Assembly: GCA_018296165.2 (NCBI GenBank)
Contig: JACKQL020000004.1
Location: forward strand, 992,001-1,056,000
Direction: 5' to 3'
DNA length: 64,000 bases
From: Termitomyces sp. T153
Lineage: Eukaryota; Basidiomycota; Agaricomycetes; Agaricales; Lyophyllaceae
Below, piece by piece: positions 25,458 to 38,389 of this stretch. The notes below the pieces were generated by a model. It worked only from the letters and a program-made list of their open reading frames with translations, was not told the origin of the DNA and ran no database searches. The translations under genes were made by a program, and so were the position numbers. The first letter of the stretch is position 1. Every line of letters starts with the position of its first letter.

Positions 25458-28093
25458 ATGTCGATGCTCTTGAAGCTGTTGCAACCACTCCTCGCTACAC
25501 TCCTTGACTCGCTGCCCTCTAGTCCCGCAGAGCAGTCGGTACTTGATGATGCTGTAAGGAATGCGATAGAGGAGTCAAAGAAACATCCTGTGGCTGAGTC
25601 GACGAGGAAGAGTCAGTGGGAGTTTCTTTTGAAGAATGAGGTTTTCAACCTTGCGGTTTGTGAACCTTTCATTCCCAATAAACCAAGCGTAGTGTCTAAT
25701 TGACTCGGCTGTTTCACCTAGGTTACGGAAGGGAAGGCATTGAAGGATAACGAGGACGTCTATTACGCCACCCTAAAGCGTCTGCTTGATGTTGTACTTG
25801 CATTTACCGAGCATGGCGAGTCCCTTTTTTCCCTAATCCGTCGAGCCACTTCCTGACTATCACTGTTACAGAGGAATGCGAACAAACTTTCCCCTTCGTT
25901 GTTCTGCAGGATCTCCTTGAAACACAGACAATCGCTTCCTGTTCACACATTTTTGCATGGATCGAAGCGCGTGCCGCGCGTCTCACAGTCGACCTTAAGC
26001 CTCAAAAAGGCAAGGCTCTTATCCTCCTACGATCGCTCAACGATCTACTCCGTCGCTTATCAAAGACTGGTGCGACGACGGTATTCTGCGGTCGCATTCT
26101 GACGTTTTTGAGCGGGGTGTTCCCACTTGGCGAGAGAAGTGGTGTGAACTTGCGGGGAGAGTATGGTCCTGTGTGGGAGGGTGTTGGGGAGCCCGGAAGG
26201 AAGCGCGCGAGGACTTTGTCTGGTGAGGATGGGGCAGATGGAGATACGATGCAGGTGGACGCGCAGGAAGAGAAAAAGACTGCTCAGACACCGTCAGAGA
26301 AAAAAGAAGGTGTGTTCTGTAATCATTGGTTTTGACTAATGCCGGTTCAATATAAAATGGATCCTAGAGTTCTACGACACCTTCTGGGGGCTACAACTAC
26401 CGTTCTCGAAGCCACCGCTTTTTGCGAAGCCAGAAACCTTTCCACAGTTCAAAGAATCTGTAAACAAGGTCCTACCTGTCATCAAAGAGGCAACAGCAAA
26501 AGAACGGGCGATGATGGGCAGTAGAGTGAATGCAAGCACTGCAACTGCACTCAAGCGAAAACGCGAACCCGAAAACGACGAAATAAATAGCACGAACCAG
26601 GAATATTTCTTCGCCAAATTCCTTACCAGCCCGGACCTGATCGATCTCGAGGTGCGTCTCCCTTATGTTCGCTCTATCGCGCATCCAATATTGTATCAGA
26701 TTGCAGATACGCATTTCCGGAGACAATTTCTATTCCAATTACTTATCCTTCTACACCACCTGATGACGTTTACTAAAACCGCGAAAGCCGCATGGATGGC
26801 GCCCAACAACCGTGCGTTACAGATGGACTTTACACTTGAGTCTGCAGATACACAATGGGTCCAGGAAACCATTACTCGTGCGATGGAGGAACTGCGGCAG
26901 ACCACACCGAATGGAAGAGCATTCAGCGATGCAGTTAATGTGATATTGGAACGGGAGAAAAACTGGGTGGGGTGGAAGAATCACCTGTGCGCGCCATTTG
27001 ATAAAGCGCCTATAACGTTTCCTATTGGGGTGGACAAGGTGGGCACGTTGTTTGAGGCGACGAGTGAGAAGAGAGCCAAGATGAGGGAGCCACCGGAGGA
27101 ATACCCGTGGAGTCATGGATCGGAGGCGTTGACAGAGATTTGGGAGATGGGATGTCGTGGGCTGACGGACTTGGAACAACCTTTCCAGTATGTTCCTTTT
27201 CTTTGTACTCATAAAGAGTTCATTCTGAGAAATTTGTAGACCGGGAGATGTAAAGGATTTCCTCAAGAAGGTCAAGATGGAGGATCAAAGGATCGAGTTG
27301 CGCAAGAAGGCACTCATTCAGAAGAAATTGGCAGAGCAGAAGCGTGCTCCGCCTCCGCCGAAGAAGGAAGAAACACCACCCGTGAAGTCGGAAGCGCCAA
27401 TGAAGACAGAGGAGCTCCCACCGTCAAAGCCATCTACACCTGCCCCCTCAGATACACTGGCTCCACCACAGTCCATGAATGTGACTGGCTCGCCTCTCCA
27501 CCCCTCACTGCCAGCAAAACCTGGTTCAGCGCCTCTCAAATTGCCACCTTCACAAGACGTTGAAATGAGTGAAGCATCGGCTATTCATATACCCACACAG
27601 GCTCCAGCTGCCGAAGTGCTCCTGGCCGAACCGAAGCCAGTGGAAATACCCCCAGACCCGCTGATCTCAAAATATGAAGAGGCAAGTATCGCTTTCTTTT
27701 CTAGTCACCATTAAATCTGCTTATTCTAATCCTGGATTTTCGCCAATTCAGAGCAAGCAACGGTGGGCTTGGCTTGCGCTCCGCACGGCCCGCGATCAAC
27801 ATCTGCAGCATTTCGGCAAGATCGGAACAGGGGATATCGAACTGCTCGCGAAAGAAATCGAGCTGGAGAAGGAGAGACAAGAAAGGGAAAGGGTGCAGAA
27901 GGAGAAGGGTGAGGAGACGAAGGGCGAAGACGTCAAAAGCGAGGAGGGTAAAGAGGAGGCCGGTGGTGTTAGTGTGAGTAATGGGGTCGCTGAGAGTGGA
28001 GGAGAAAATTCGATGGCAGAGGTGTCGCCTGTACAGGAGAAGACACAAGGCGAAGATATGAAGATGTCTGATGCGTCGATCGCTGGAAGCTGA
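25458..28093 (+). CDS. THO complex subunit 1 (THOC1/Hpr1 family)
   Basis: A subunit of the nuclear THO/TREX complex, which couples transcription to mRNA packaging and export and limits R-loops. Exons: [20 protein letters not shown] to [47 protein letters not shown] with [15 protein letters not shown] and [73 protein letters not shown], and [16 protein letters not shown]. This order ([22 protein letters not shown].f[25 protein letters not shown]..) matches the THOC1 elongation-factor domain. The C-terminus has a basic/Pro-rich linker, [20 protein letters not shown], then a KE-rich acidic tail. Several introns carry GT-AG borders. Confidence 0.92.
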
Positions 28094-28646
28094 TCTGGTG
28101 TCAATCGTCATGCATCATGCCTTAACCTTACTACTATTGATTGTCCTAATACTTCTGCCCAACTTTTCTCCGGCCGCTATACTATGCCATGTATGCCACG
28201 TATGCATGTGTGTGTGTAATTATTTAATGAAGGATTCGGAGCCAGAAATTGAAACTCATGTTCAAGTTCGAACTAAGGTTTCTTTGCCCGCCCTGCCTCT
28301 GTAGGGAGATCACCCGTTTGACCGTTAAGGCTAATAGATTGCACCAGCTGTGAATGTCTTCAGGGCTCAGCGCGCTCAGCTGCCGCACAATTCTTCAGTT
28401 CTCATCTCGACCACCTCTCTTCGGTGCGGACCTATTTTATGCTATATCTCAAGTCCGCCAGCTCCAAGTTTCGCTGAATCGGCCCGATCGAGTTTGAAAC
28501 TTATAAGTATGGCAGGACACGAGAATGGGCAGCAAGCTAGAAGACCTGAGACCGGACCAAAAAGAGTTTGATGGCGATCGAGCGATCTGATAAAAAGAAT
28601 GGGGGCCCCTGGATATCGCTCAATTCTTCACAATTTCTTGACAGCC
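28094..28646. promoter_or_regulatory. Intergenic region THOC1 to GAL10, containing the GAL10 promoter
   Basis: No gene is seen in this 553-bp stretch, apart from a 73-codon ORF at 28350-28571 of no known kind. It contains the 3' UTR of THOC1 and the promoter of the epimerase. Confidence 0.4.
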
Positions 28647-30028
28647 ATGCCTGAATTTCTTAAAGTATGCTTGTGCCATTCCTGATCACATTTGATCCTC
28701 ACCGCCGCTCCAGAATGTCGTTGTCACTGGCGGTGCAGGCTATATTGGTTTGAATCAACCATTCTTTGTTGTTTTCGCTGCCACTTATCATGTCCTAGGC
28801 TCGCACGTCGTCTACGCGTTGCAGAAGACGCGCCGTTTCAAGGTCATCTCCATTGATAATAGCCACAACTCCTATCCTTTGGCTCTGAAGCGCGTTTCTG
28901 AGCTTTCCAAGAGTGAACTACCGCCAAATCCGTCCGAGCTTGAAATTCAGAGCACCGAGATCGACTCTCACAACTGCGATCTGACTCAGCCTGAACAGAT
29001 CAAGGCTATTTTCGAGAAATATGGCAAAGGTGGCATTTACGGTGTGATACACATCGCGGTACGTTCTCATTTCTCGCAAGGGCAGCCCAAGTCTTACATA
29101 TTTCAGGCGTACAAAGCCGTAGGCGAATCAACCGAGATCCCGCTGACCTACTACGCTAACAACGTCGGCGCAACCGTTTCCCTTCTCCAGACCATGGCCG
29201 ACTATGAATGCTATCGCCTCGTATACTCTTCCTCCGCAACCGTATACGGCACACCCCCAATCGTTCCCATACCCGAGACAACGCGCCTCCAAGCAGATAG
29301 TCCGTATGGCAAGACCAAAGTGATGTCAGAGACGATCATTGATGACTTATGTCACGGTACGCCAGCCCTTTGATCCACGCACTCCTTACCAACTTAAGAT
29401 GACTTGTATAGCCGACAAAAGATGGCGCGCGATTTCATTGAGATATTTCAACCCCGCTGGTGCCCACCCGTCGGGTTACATTGGCGAGGATCCCCGTGGA
29501 CGTCCCGGGAACCTTCTTCCACTCCTTGCGCACATGGCTATTGGCCGTGTTAAGGACTCTACACTTAAGGTCTTTGGTAATGACTACCCCACGCCAGATG
29601 GAACGTGCGTTAGGGACTATTTGCACATCATAGATCTTGCTTCGGGACATCTTCTCGCGCTTGATGCGTTAGGGGAGGAGTCCACGATATTTGGTACCAA
29701 CCAAGATGTCTATTTCAAGGCGTATAACCTTGGTAGAGGGCAGGGGTATAGTGTGCTTCAGATCGTGGAAGCAATGCGCAAGGCTACAGGATTCGATTAT
29801 AAGCAGGAAATCATTGGTCGGCGGTACGTCTCATCTTGGTTCCATGTCTCTTCTGCTGAGTTGACTGTATTCCGTAGACGTGGGGATGTTCCTGACCTGA
29901 CAGCCGACCCAACACTTGCGGAGAAGGAGCTTGGCTTCAAGGCGCCACAAGACCTTACCACCATGTGCAGAGACCTCTGGAACTGGCAGACCAAAAATCC
30001 TCAAGGCTATAACGGTGACCAGGCTTAA
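28647..30028 (+). CDS. UDP-glucose 4-epimerase (Gal10/GalE type, no mutarotase domain)
   Basis: Interconverts UDP-galactose and UDP-glucose in the Leloir pathway, using bound NAD. A short exon MPEFLK is followed by the Rossmann motif [19 protein letters not shown] (split by an intron after YIG), [51 protein letters not shown] (catalytic Ser) and [11 protein letters not shown] (YxxxK pair). Then come [66 protein letters not shown] and [20 protein letters not shown], ending [14 protein letters not shown]. At about 380 residues it lacks the aldose 1-epimerase domain fused to Gal10 in budding yeasts, as is usual in mushrooms. About five introns are visible. Confidence 0.94.
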
Positions 30029-31514
30029 ACTTTGGACTCTTTGCACCGTACCGACCATGATGCATGACGATTGACGTATTATATTTCCTCTCTTTAACGT
30101 CTTTATTCTCTTTTTCACTTTGGAAACGGAAACACATAACTATTAGGTTCGTCGGATTCGTTCTTTAAGTGGCACTTGGGCTGATTGTGGATCTCGACAG
30201 AACGATAAATGAGCTGCGTCGGATGTGTTTATTACATACGTATAATTTATATTGATTGCTTTCATTCGCTTTCGCCTGCTTGTTCCTGACGCTTTGACAG
30301 TCGCTAGTATATAGTGGTTATGCAACTACGGAATCATAGCTCACGAAGTTCAACGTCTATGCCTGAAACCTGCCTAGAACGTCCATTTATAATCATGGTC
30401 TTTTCAACTCGACATTCTCGTAAGCACTCACAGTCATGGAGCTGCTTGAAAGGTCTCAACACCGATCTGTGTCTCACGGCCAACGATCGATTACCTTTGC
30501 CAAGGGTTATGCACATATGTCGTTTGTTCTTCATATCCCGCAAGGTACACGAACTACAAGATTCCGTCTAGCCTGATCTCTTCAGCATTCAATACCAGCG
30601 GCATTACCCAGCCAGCCAGTCATCCACAGTGGGGAGGTCGAAGTCTTGGATTCGAGCTGTACTTCTCCCTTCCACATGTCAATTGTGTGAGGTGGTGCTA
30701 GCGGCACTAGTCAACTTTACAAAACGAGTTCAAAGGTTAGAAAAATGACAAATGGAATGAGCCAGCTGATGCGGAAATGCGGCAAAAATTTGCTGAATTC
30801 TGTGACGATTTTATTGGGGCAACTTTTATTGCCGCATTCAGGCGCATCGCGTGCAAGTACAAGCTTGACAAGGCCAATAATCTCATCACACCCGAGCTGA
30901 CACGAGACTCTACGGAGCATGTTGTTGATACAGTGCCTCAGTCACAAATCAGATTCGGACTTATTATAGCTCTTTTTCAAGAAATCAAAAATATGATACT
31001 TGAAGTTTGAAGGTGCGTGCAACTGCAATTTTTGCGGTTCCCGTCTTAGACTCTTGGATAGTAGTTATAAATACATGAAGGGTCCTTGCGATACTGCTAT
31101 GAGGTTGACCCTGAGGTATTAATGTTTTACTTTCTGGTTTTCCTTACATCTTTCCCTGTACACTTCATTTCCTTGTTTCTGTAGTAATGTTGAGAATTGG
31201 TTGAGTAAAACATCAGGCAAGATTGTGAGGACGCTCCCATCCTGCCTTTCCCTTGATTGGAACCAGACTAGGGAAAGACGAGCTTTGCTGCAACAAACGT
31301 GTACTGCTGTGCTTTGTGATGAGAATGAAATGAAAGACCGAAGTATACGACCCCATTTGTGAGAGTCCTCTCCATCACTAGTCGACTTCAATCTTAGCGC
31401 ATACTAATCATTATCTCGAGCACTTCAATACCCTATTACACAGTGAAAAAGCAACATTGGTATCATCAAGCGGTATCTGTCACTATAATCACAAAATCTC
31501 GTGCAGGTCATGGT
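30029..31514. other. Intergenic region without a supported gene
   Basis: Short ORFs occur on both strands (30314-30571 plus, 30777-31010 plus, 31119-31391 minus) with no recognised family. The plus-strand ORF at 30777 (MRQKFAEFCDDFIG..) is the longest clean one, but lacks support. Confidence 0.4.
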
Positions 31515-34505
31515 CTATATCAACCCGTTTCTTTGTGTAACAGCCGCGGGCCGTTGTATACTATTGGGCCGCTTTAATGAGCGCGGGGGCGGTGCAGGGC
31601 TGCCCGTCGCTGCCCTCGATGACCGCTCGCGTTCGGATGCGGATGCCCATTCATCGTCTCCATTGCGCTCCCGTTCCCATGTTCGAGTTGGGGTGTTCAT
31701 AGGAGGCGATGTCGGGCGTCGTGCTGTGGGAGAAAGGATGGGTAGGGCGCCTTGAGCCACAGGCGCGGATACTGGAGGGACCAGGGAACGGAGAACAGGG
31801 GTTGAGCGTAGAGGGGCGGCAGAGAGGGGCGTTCGTGGACGTGGAGGGGCAGGAGATACTGGTGTACGTGCACGAGGTGGGAGAGCTGATGCTGGAGTGC
31901 GAGGGCGTGAGGGGGCGGCAGGAGATGATGTTTGTGAGACTTGACGATTAAAAGTAGCAGCTAAGGCAGAAACACTGGGCATATTGAATGCGCCTGCGGT
32001 GAGGTTGCTATGGTTGGAAGTGGTACTATATGCGGAGGCAGCGGACAGGAGGGGGCTATTGCCAACAGGTGAGATACCAGATCGTTTGGAAGTTGCGGAT
32101 GACGGCAGTGCGAGAGTGTCGATCTGCAGGGCGGGCGGGGTGGATGCGGTTTGGTCAGTGACAGGAGCAGGCGTCTTTCGACGGGAAGGGGGGACTGGTT
32201 CAATCTTAAGGTCCATCTGATCCGGGAAGGAGAATTGAGGAACGGGCTTCGCCTCTTCTTTTGGCTCAATCTTCTTGACAAGTAGTTCTTCAAGTAGATA
32301 TTTGAAGTCAAGCCCGTACTCTTGTAGAAGCTGTTCAAAAGACGTCAAACAAAGCTATCAGTCGGGGGAAAATATTACAAACCCTTCGACTTTGAGTGTA
32401 GGTAATTTCCAGGGCATTTGACACCACCTGAGGGTTTACATCAGAGGTAAAGACCTGCTTTCTGAAATTCTCAGCAAAGTCTTCTATCTGAGATTTGGCC
32501 CAGTCAATGAACACTGAGAGTAACACGTCGGAAACTGGAAAAAACGGATGAAATTCAAGAACCGACCGCTTGCGACCTCGTTTTCCTTGAAACTCGCCAG
32601 AAACCAGTCCGCGGTGTGTTTTATTCCTGTAAAATACACCATGGCTAAGTCGTGTACATATGTGCCAACCTGACCGTCGAACCGGATCTTGCGGACGTGT
32701 GTTTTGATGACCTTTGTTCGCATTTGGAGTAAAGTACTTCGTGCCGCAGGTCCAGCCTTTAAGCGGAGAAGGTATGAAATTAATGAAACAACCGTTGATT
32801 TACGGATGCTAGGTAGGGATAAGGAGCTGAGGAGTGACTTTGTGAGTAAGGCATTCAAAGGGGGCAGCTTGTGAGCAAGGGGCGGTGTAGTGGATAGTTT
32901 CGTTTTGCCTACGAAGCTCGCTATTAGTGTCCACTGAGATAGAGAGCGGACAGACCTTCTTCTACAAGAGCAACAGCTTTTTCCCATTGTCGCAAAGCAA
33001 TGGCAACAGTCAAATCATCAGCCCACTCTGCCGCCCATCGAGAATCTTGCTCGACCTTTTCCTTAGCATCAGATCCTAAATCAACCCCGGGTATTTCTCC
33101 ACCGGAAGTCGCCACGTCTGCCATCCACTCAGGCATATTGGCAGAGGACGAGCGCTAGGCGACCTTTTGTTAGGCAAGCCCACTAAAAAGCTAGTGGAAC
33201 TTACATCGCCACCTCCGGCTTGCCAGATGCTTTTTCGTCTCTCATGTTCTCCTTCACGTTCTTTGCGTTTTTTGGTAGCCAGCTCTTCAGCCACATGTCG
33301 TAGCTGGGACAGGAGAGATTTCTTGTCTTGCGCATTTTCAGTTCGGTAAACGTGTGTTTCCTTCCCGTGTCTGATCTTGAAAACATTGGTCATTCCTTGA
33401 TAAAGTAAGAGAGCAAACTCTCTGAGGTGCAAAGTACCATGTAATCAGAACACACTTACGGGGTGAGTCTTTGGTATCGAGGACCAACATCTCGCTCAAA
33501 GGCCAGCATCTCTCCGCCACAAGTTTGCCTTCATTCACCGTACTACCGGAGGCATCACCGGCACCAGTCTTCCGTCGTCTTCTGCGTGCAACAAGCACAA
33601 GATCATCTAAAATCACAAAACGCACACGTCCCACAGCCTTGTAGGTCGCCGCATTGAGAGCCTGAATATTCTCTACTTCGGCCACAACATGCCTCCCAGG
33701 TGTGGTTGGCACAAACTTGGCGGAACCTTCTATATGGGCGTGCAGCTCTTGCATCTGGTTGAAGTACATGATGCGAAGGTCAGCGGCCGACGAGCGTTTA
33801 TAAGCGGAGAGAAGGTTAGGGTTGGAAGATTGGTTCGTGGGATCAGGAATATGTAGAACAGACGGCATGGATTTGTATTCAGACAAGAGGTCCTTCAGTT
33901 CCATCATTTCTGTCTCGAGTGAAGTAATTTCTTTGGAGACGAGGACAAATTCTGCGTAACTGAACAAATTCAATTGACATTTGATTGTTATGTTGGGCTA
34001 ATACCCACTTCTTGAAGACGTTCTTCTGGAGTTCAGAATTTGTCTCTTCCTTGACGTCGCGTAGTGATGACTGAAGCGACTTTAATTCTACCTCCGTTGA
34101 ATTTGCCAGTTTGGACTTCAAGACTGAGAAACACGAAGTGAATATACCGGACATTCGTTAGAGCATTAGAAGCTCACAAGCGTCCGGATCGAACCTCTCA
34201 TCCTCAAGAATCTTCTTGTCATTGAGAAGTTTGGAACCCCTGGGCTCATCCATCATGTCCATGCTTGCACCAAGACTCATCATCTCTTCAGCCCCAGATC
34301 CAGACGGAAGCCCTGGTATTGGAGGTATGTCCGTCGGGCTGGTCACCAGCTCAGCATAGCGCATAGACATGCGCTTCTTAATTCTGTCATCGACGCGAGA
34401 TTTGGGCGCACCACGCGGGATGGGTTGGCCAGCCAGCAATGGGGGTCCTATGGTTGGTTTTCGTGTCGGTGCCCGACGATGAGTTCTCAGAGAAATCTCC
34501 GGCAT
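31515..34505 (-). CDS. EXO84: Exocyst complex component Exo84
   Basis: A subunit of the octameric exocyst that tethers secretory vesicles to the plasma membrane. From 34505: disordered MPEISLRTHRRAPTRKPTIG, then RFDPDA and the helical FLKSKLANSTEVELKSLQSS (Vps51/Exo84 N-terminal helix), SYAEFVLVSKEITSLETEM, the PH domain (AATYKAVGRVRFVILDDLVL, VAERCWPLSEMLVLDTKDSP, TNVFKIRHGKETHVYRTEN), then WMADVATSGGEIPGVDLG, WAAEWADDLTVAIALRQWEK, and the cullin-repeat-like C-domain (SLPSIRKSTVVSLISYLLRL, FDGQVGTYVHDLAMVYFTGI, FIDWAKSQIEDFAENFRKQV). The last exon is a long Ser/Pro-rich tail (APSRPRTPASALPPRARTPV), an extension beyond yeast Exo84. About seven introns. Divergent from the PTP gene, 72 bp between starts. 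Confidence 0.9.
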
Positions 34506-34577
34506 TTTGTTCGTCGTCGACGTTGTGAGCAGTAATTATGTCTGCACAGCCACAATAACCTTTACTTATATCACTCC
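34506..34577. promoter_or_regulatory. 72-bp divergent promoter EXO84 / PTP
   Basis: Only 72 bp separate the opposite start codons. It includes the AT-rich stretch AACCTTTACTTATATCAC about 15-30 bp before the PTP ATG. Both transcription starts must be squeezed into this gap. Confidence 0.55.
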
Positions 34578-35792
34578 ATGTCCTCCGAACCTCCCCTTTG
34601 GCTCGTGAGATACTCGAACAAACACTATGTAGCATCAGTTCTCGGGACTCTTGCTACCAGAGAGAAGGAGCGCGAGATTGCACGTTCCACAGCGTCGCTT
34701 TCCTTAGACGCCGAGCAGGGTCGTCGTTCGACACCTTTCAGCCGTGTATATGGACTGCTCAAACTCCCAAATCCCGTTTCTGCGGAAAGCAAAATGCATG
34801 ATCACTACTCTATTGCAGCCGGTATTCACCCTGCGAACCAGCATCGTAATCGCTACCACAATATCCAACCGTACGATCGAACGCGAGTTGTAGTTGGTGA
34901 ACGGTATCTCAACGCAAGTTGGGTTCTTGAGCGTTCTGGTTCTAAATGGTGGATTGCATCACAAGCGCCTCTACCTCACACTGCGCACACTTTCCTCAGT
35001 CTCCTTCAGCCTATAAATTTACCTTTTACACCTACAAATACTGTCCCTCCGCCATCCCCACCCGTTACTAGCCGTGTACGCACGATTGTTCAGCTGACGA
35101 ACAATGTCGAAGATGGAAGGCGAAAGGCTCATCCATATTATCCTACTCAGGTCGGCCAATCTATCCTCATATCGCCTGAAGATGGAGATCGGTCGCTCCC
35201 TATTATCGTAACACTAACGAAACTCGAAGTAGTAGAACACGCTCACTGCGTGTGGAGTACACTATCCGTCATGCCCGCGACTTCAAATTCTGCCCAACGG
35301 GGCGATGTCCCCAGCAATCATGACGACTCGAAGGAACAGCATCCTGTCATCTTTCACCATCTGTTATATACCTCTTGGCCCGATTTTGGTGTTCCGCAGG
35401 ATCACGATCGAGCAAGTCTACTCGCCTTCATCAAGCTAGTCGATCAGACAAACCGAAACACGTCGCTCAGCGGCCAACAAAGTGACACGACGCTTGACCC
35501 AGATCCTCCGATTATAGTGCATTGCTCTGCGGGCATCGGACGAACTGGATCATTCATCGCAATCTCATCACTACTTCGCAAGTTTGGGTTCCTTCCCAAA
35601 CCCGGAATACCATGTCCAGCATCTGTACTCCCACACTCTCCTTTAGGAGCTTTATCTCTAGAACAGCCTAGCGATGATCTAATTGTCCAGGAAATTGATT
35701 CGCTCAGGGAACAACGGCCTGGAATGGTACAAAGAAATGAGCAAATAATTCTAATATATGAGATTCTTGCTTCTGCGTTCCGTTCTCCCTAG
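34578..35792 (+). CDS. Protein tyrosine phosphatase (classical PTP domain), intronless
   Basis: 404 residues in one exon, unusual among its intron-rich neighbours. PTP motifs in order: HRNRYHNIQPYDRTRVVV (NRYxNI..D), YLNASWVLE, WWIASQAPLPHTAHTFLSLL (ASQAPLP..T), VRTIVQLTNNVEDGRRKAH, HHLLYTSWPDFGVPQD (WPD loop, general acid Asp269), VHCSAGIGRTGSFIAIS (P-loop Cys316 and Arg), and LREQRPGMVQRNEQIILIYE. All catalytic residues are present. The small acidic-free C-terminus has no membrane segment, so it is likely cytosolic. Pyp/Ptp-type phosphatases in fungi switch off MAPKs such as Hog1, which is also encoded in this window; a link is only inference. Confidence 0.92.
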   Translation: MSSEPPLWLVRYSNKHYVASVLGTLATREKEREIARSTASLSLDAEQGRRSTPFSRVYGLLKLPNPVSAESKMHDHYSIAAGIHPANQHRNRYHNIQPYDRTRVVVGERYLNASWVLERSGSKWWIASQAPLPHTAHTFLSLLQPINLPFTPTNTVPPPSPPVTSRVRTIVQLTNNVEDGRRKAHPYYPTQVGQSILISPEDGDRSLPIIVTLTKLEVVEHAHCVWSTLSVMPATSNSAQRGDVPSNHDDSKEQHPVIFHHLLYTSWPDFGVPQDHDRASLLAFIKLVDQTNRNTSLSGQQSDTTLDPDPPIIVHCSAGIGRTGSFIAISSLLRKFGFLPKPGIPCPASVLPHSPLGALSLEQPSDDLIVQEIDSLREQRPGMVQRNEQIILIYEILASAFRSP

Positions 35793-35936
35793 ACTTTTGG
35801 ATTTTTTTCTTCGTATTCGAAATACAATATCTCTTTCCACGTACATGTCCATGATAAATCAAATTGAGATAAGATGAGGTCTCGAGGTTCATGATAGATA
35901 AGATACTGTGGTGATGACTGATTCGAGGCTCTCAGG

Positions 35937-37360
35937 ATGCTCTTTAGCTTGTTAACTCGCCCCAAATCTCGTCTAAACCTTTTGTATCGCCAATTCTCTG
36001 CAACGGCACGAATAATGTCTCTGCCAACAACTACAGATGCAATAATCATTCAGAAGGTCGGTGAAGAGTCGTCTGAAAGATACTACTGGATTCTTGGAAC
36101 TCACACGTGTAGACTGGTGGTCTAGAAGTTGTCGAAAAGAAGACCATCCCTTTCCCTAAGCCTGATCCCGGGTCCATTGTCATTAAGGTAGGGAAATATT
36201 GGAACCAAAGATTTCTGTTGTGATTATATTACTGCCCAGGTCGAATATCTTGGTATAAACTTCATCGATGTGTATTATCGGTGAGTAAGGTTGCATACTC
36301 ATCATTTGCTCGACGTGTTGTCATAGATAAACAGCACGGGCGTCTATCCGTTCAAGAAGTTGCCTGCTGTTCTAGGAAAGGAGACTGCAGGCACGATTGT
36401 TGCGCTTCCTACAGACGAGGCTGTCCTCAATGACGACACTTACAAGAAGAATGGATACAAAGTAGGCGGCAAGGTTGCAGCTGTACGTCCTTCCACCACC
36501 TCAATCAGTGTATGTGCTTCACTATCCTCGTACAGGACTTTCTTGGCACTCACGCCACTTACATATCCGTGCCGTGGAAATTCGTCTACCCAGTTCCGGA
36601 CAATGTGTCTACGCGCACTGCTGCTGCTGGAACTCTTCAAGGTCTGACGGCATACACATTTTTCGAAGAGGCGTACAAGGTCAAGAAGGGCGATAAGATC
36701 CTTGTACACACAGTTGCCGGCGGTCTCGGTTTACTGATGGCACAACTTGGGCGCGCGCGGGGCGCGATCGTGATCGGTACGACTTCCACGCCTGCAAAGG
36801 CGGAGCTTGCGAAGCAGAATGGTGCTGCGCATGTCATTCTTTATAAAGATGAGAACACTGTAGCGCGCGTGCTGGAGATCACGAACGGAGAGGGTGTGGA
36901 AGGCATTTTCGATGGTGTAGGAAAGGACACGTACGGCATTTGTTTTTTTCGATTACTGTTCATCCTCACAAAGAAAGCTAGGTTTGATGATAATTTCAAG
37001 CTGATCAAGAGGAAGGGTACCATTGTGTCGGTCGGAAATGCTTCTGGACCTGTAGCACCCTTCTCGCCATTGCGCCTGGTTGAGAAAAATGTAGTACTTC
37101 TTCGTCCAACGTATGTCAGCCGTTTGGTCTATCCAGGTCAAATTGACCATTATCCACTCAGTATGACCAACTACACATATACCCCAGAGGAAGCGTATCA
37201 TTACGGTAAAAAGGTCTTTGAATTGATCGGAGACGGTACCTTGAAGATCAACATCTTTAAGGAGTATCCTTTCACTACTGAAGGAGTCAGGCAAGCTCAG
37301 AGTGATTTAGTGGAGGGAAAGACGACAGGGAAGTTGATTGTCAAAGTTACCAATGACTGA
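35937..37360 (+). CDS. NADPH:quinone oxidoreductase, zeta-crystallin type (Zta1)
   Basis: A medium-chain dehydrogenase/reductase without zinc that reduces quinones with NADPH. From 35937 the protein begins with a basic stretch (MLFSLLTRPKSRLNLLYRQF) like a mitochondrial presequence; the second Met (36015, MSLPTTTDAIIIQKVG) would give the usual cytosolic form. Visible motifs: KPDPGSIVIKVEYLGINFID, VYPFKKLPAVLGKETAGTIV, YISVPWKFVYPVPDNVS, AAAGTLQGLTAYTFFEEAY, VKKGDKILVHTVAGGLGLLM (nucleotide-binding AGGLG), GTTSTPAKAELAKQNGAAHV, GVEGIFDGVGKDT, KLIKRKGTIVSVGNASGPV and TTEGVRQAQSDLVEGKTTGK. Introns interrupt after LGINFIDVYYR, after GGKVAA and after GVGKDT. Alternative use of the two Mets could give dual targeting. 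Confidence 0.9.
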
Positions 37361-38389
37361 CGCGCGTCTGTATGACTATCGATTAATCTTTCCTTATGTT
37401 TGTCGGACAACTTGGATCTCACTCATGTCTCATTGATATGTAACAGTTACGTGAAAGATCTAGTCTGTTAAATGATGGCGGGAACTACCATCGCAATACC
37501 CACAATATTGGTGCTGGAAATATCGGACTCAAGTAATTCTGAGCTGCAGTGGTGAAATTTTAGTTTGGATCGAGCATCGTCGTCAGGAAATGGACAGGGT
37601 CCAGATAAGCCTTGGGCAGCTGAGAGCGCGCGGAATATTGAAAGCGCAATGTGACAATTTGATAGCACAAATTAGGCTGCCAAGACAACCCACATGATTA
37701 TTGAGCTGAATGAAAAGGCTATAATGAGCTGAGATATGAGGTTGGGTCCATGTCATAGCTCGTTATTTGTGTATAATATAATGTATACGCGGGTCCGGGC
37801 GTTGCGGAGGCTTCCGCAAGCATCGCATACATCACTCTGATCACTTCCGCCCTCCAGGGAGAAGAGGGAAGAGGTGTGGGCCATGAGGACAGACTGGCAA
37901 CAACTCGACAGATAAAAAAAAAGCTAGACTAGCTCATGCTAATGAGCCTGAGTAGCATGCTGTATTTCATGCATCAATCTTCCATTTCATATCTCGGGCA
38001 CAATGATGGTTTGTAGTTTGGCATGAAGCAAGGGACTCACGAGGCACTCAAGGTGTATAATTAATCCTTCCTCATTCCTACCATCTTCCCTGCTCACTAA
38101 TATATATATTTTGTGACTCCGATTTTGCATGATTATTTCCTGGCTGAAGGTTGTGTTTCAAAGCCTTAGTTGGCTCTTCTGGTCCACAAGACTGTCAATC
38201 ATCAAGTCATCCACCCACATCATTTCTCATTTAATTACTGTCGGTGACCCAGATATGAAACGAGATTTCGGATGACTTCGGCTTCCATCAATATCCTACA
38301 GATTCCTTAGAAAAGAAGAAATTTACATCTCTAGGATACCAAGTATAAGTGTTCCAAGTTTTTTTTTGTCCTGCTCACAACCAATGCAG
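37361..38389. other. Junction between gene block and transposon block
   Basis: No gene is visible. CpG is still present to about 38280 and then nearly vanishes, marking entry into the old transposon block. AT-rich runs occur near 37910 and 38100. Confidence 0.5.
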
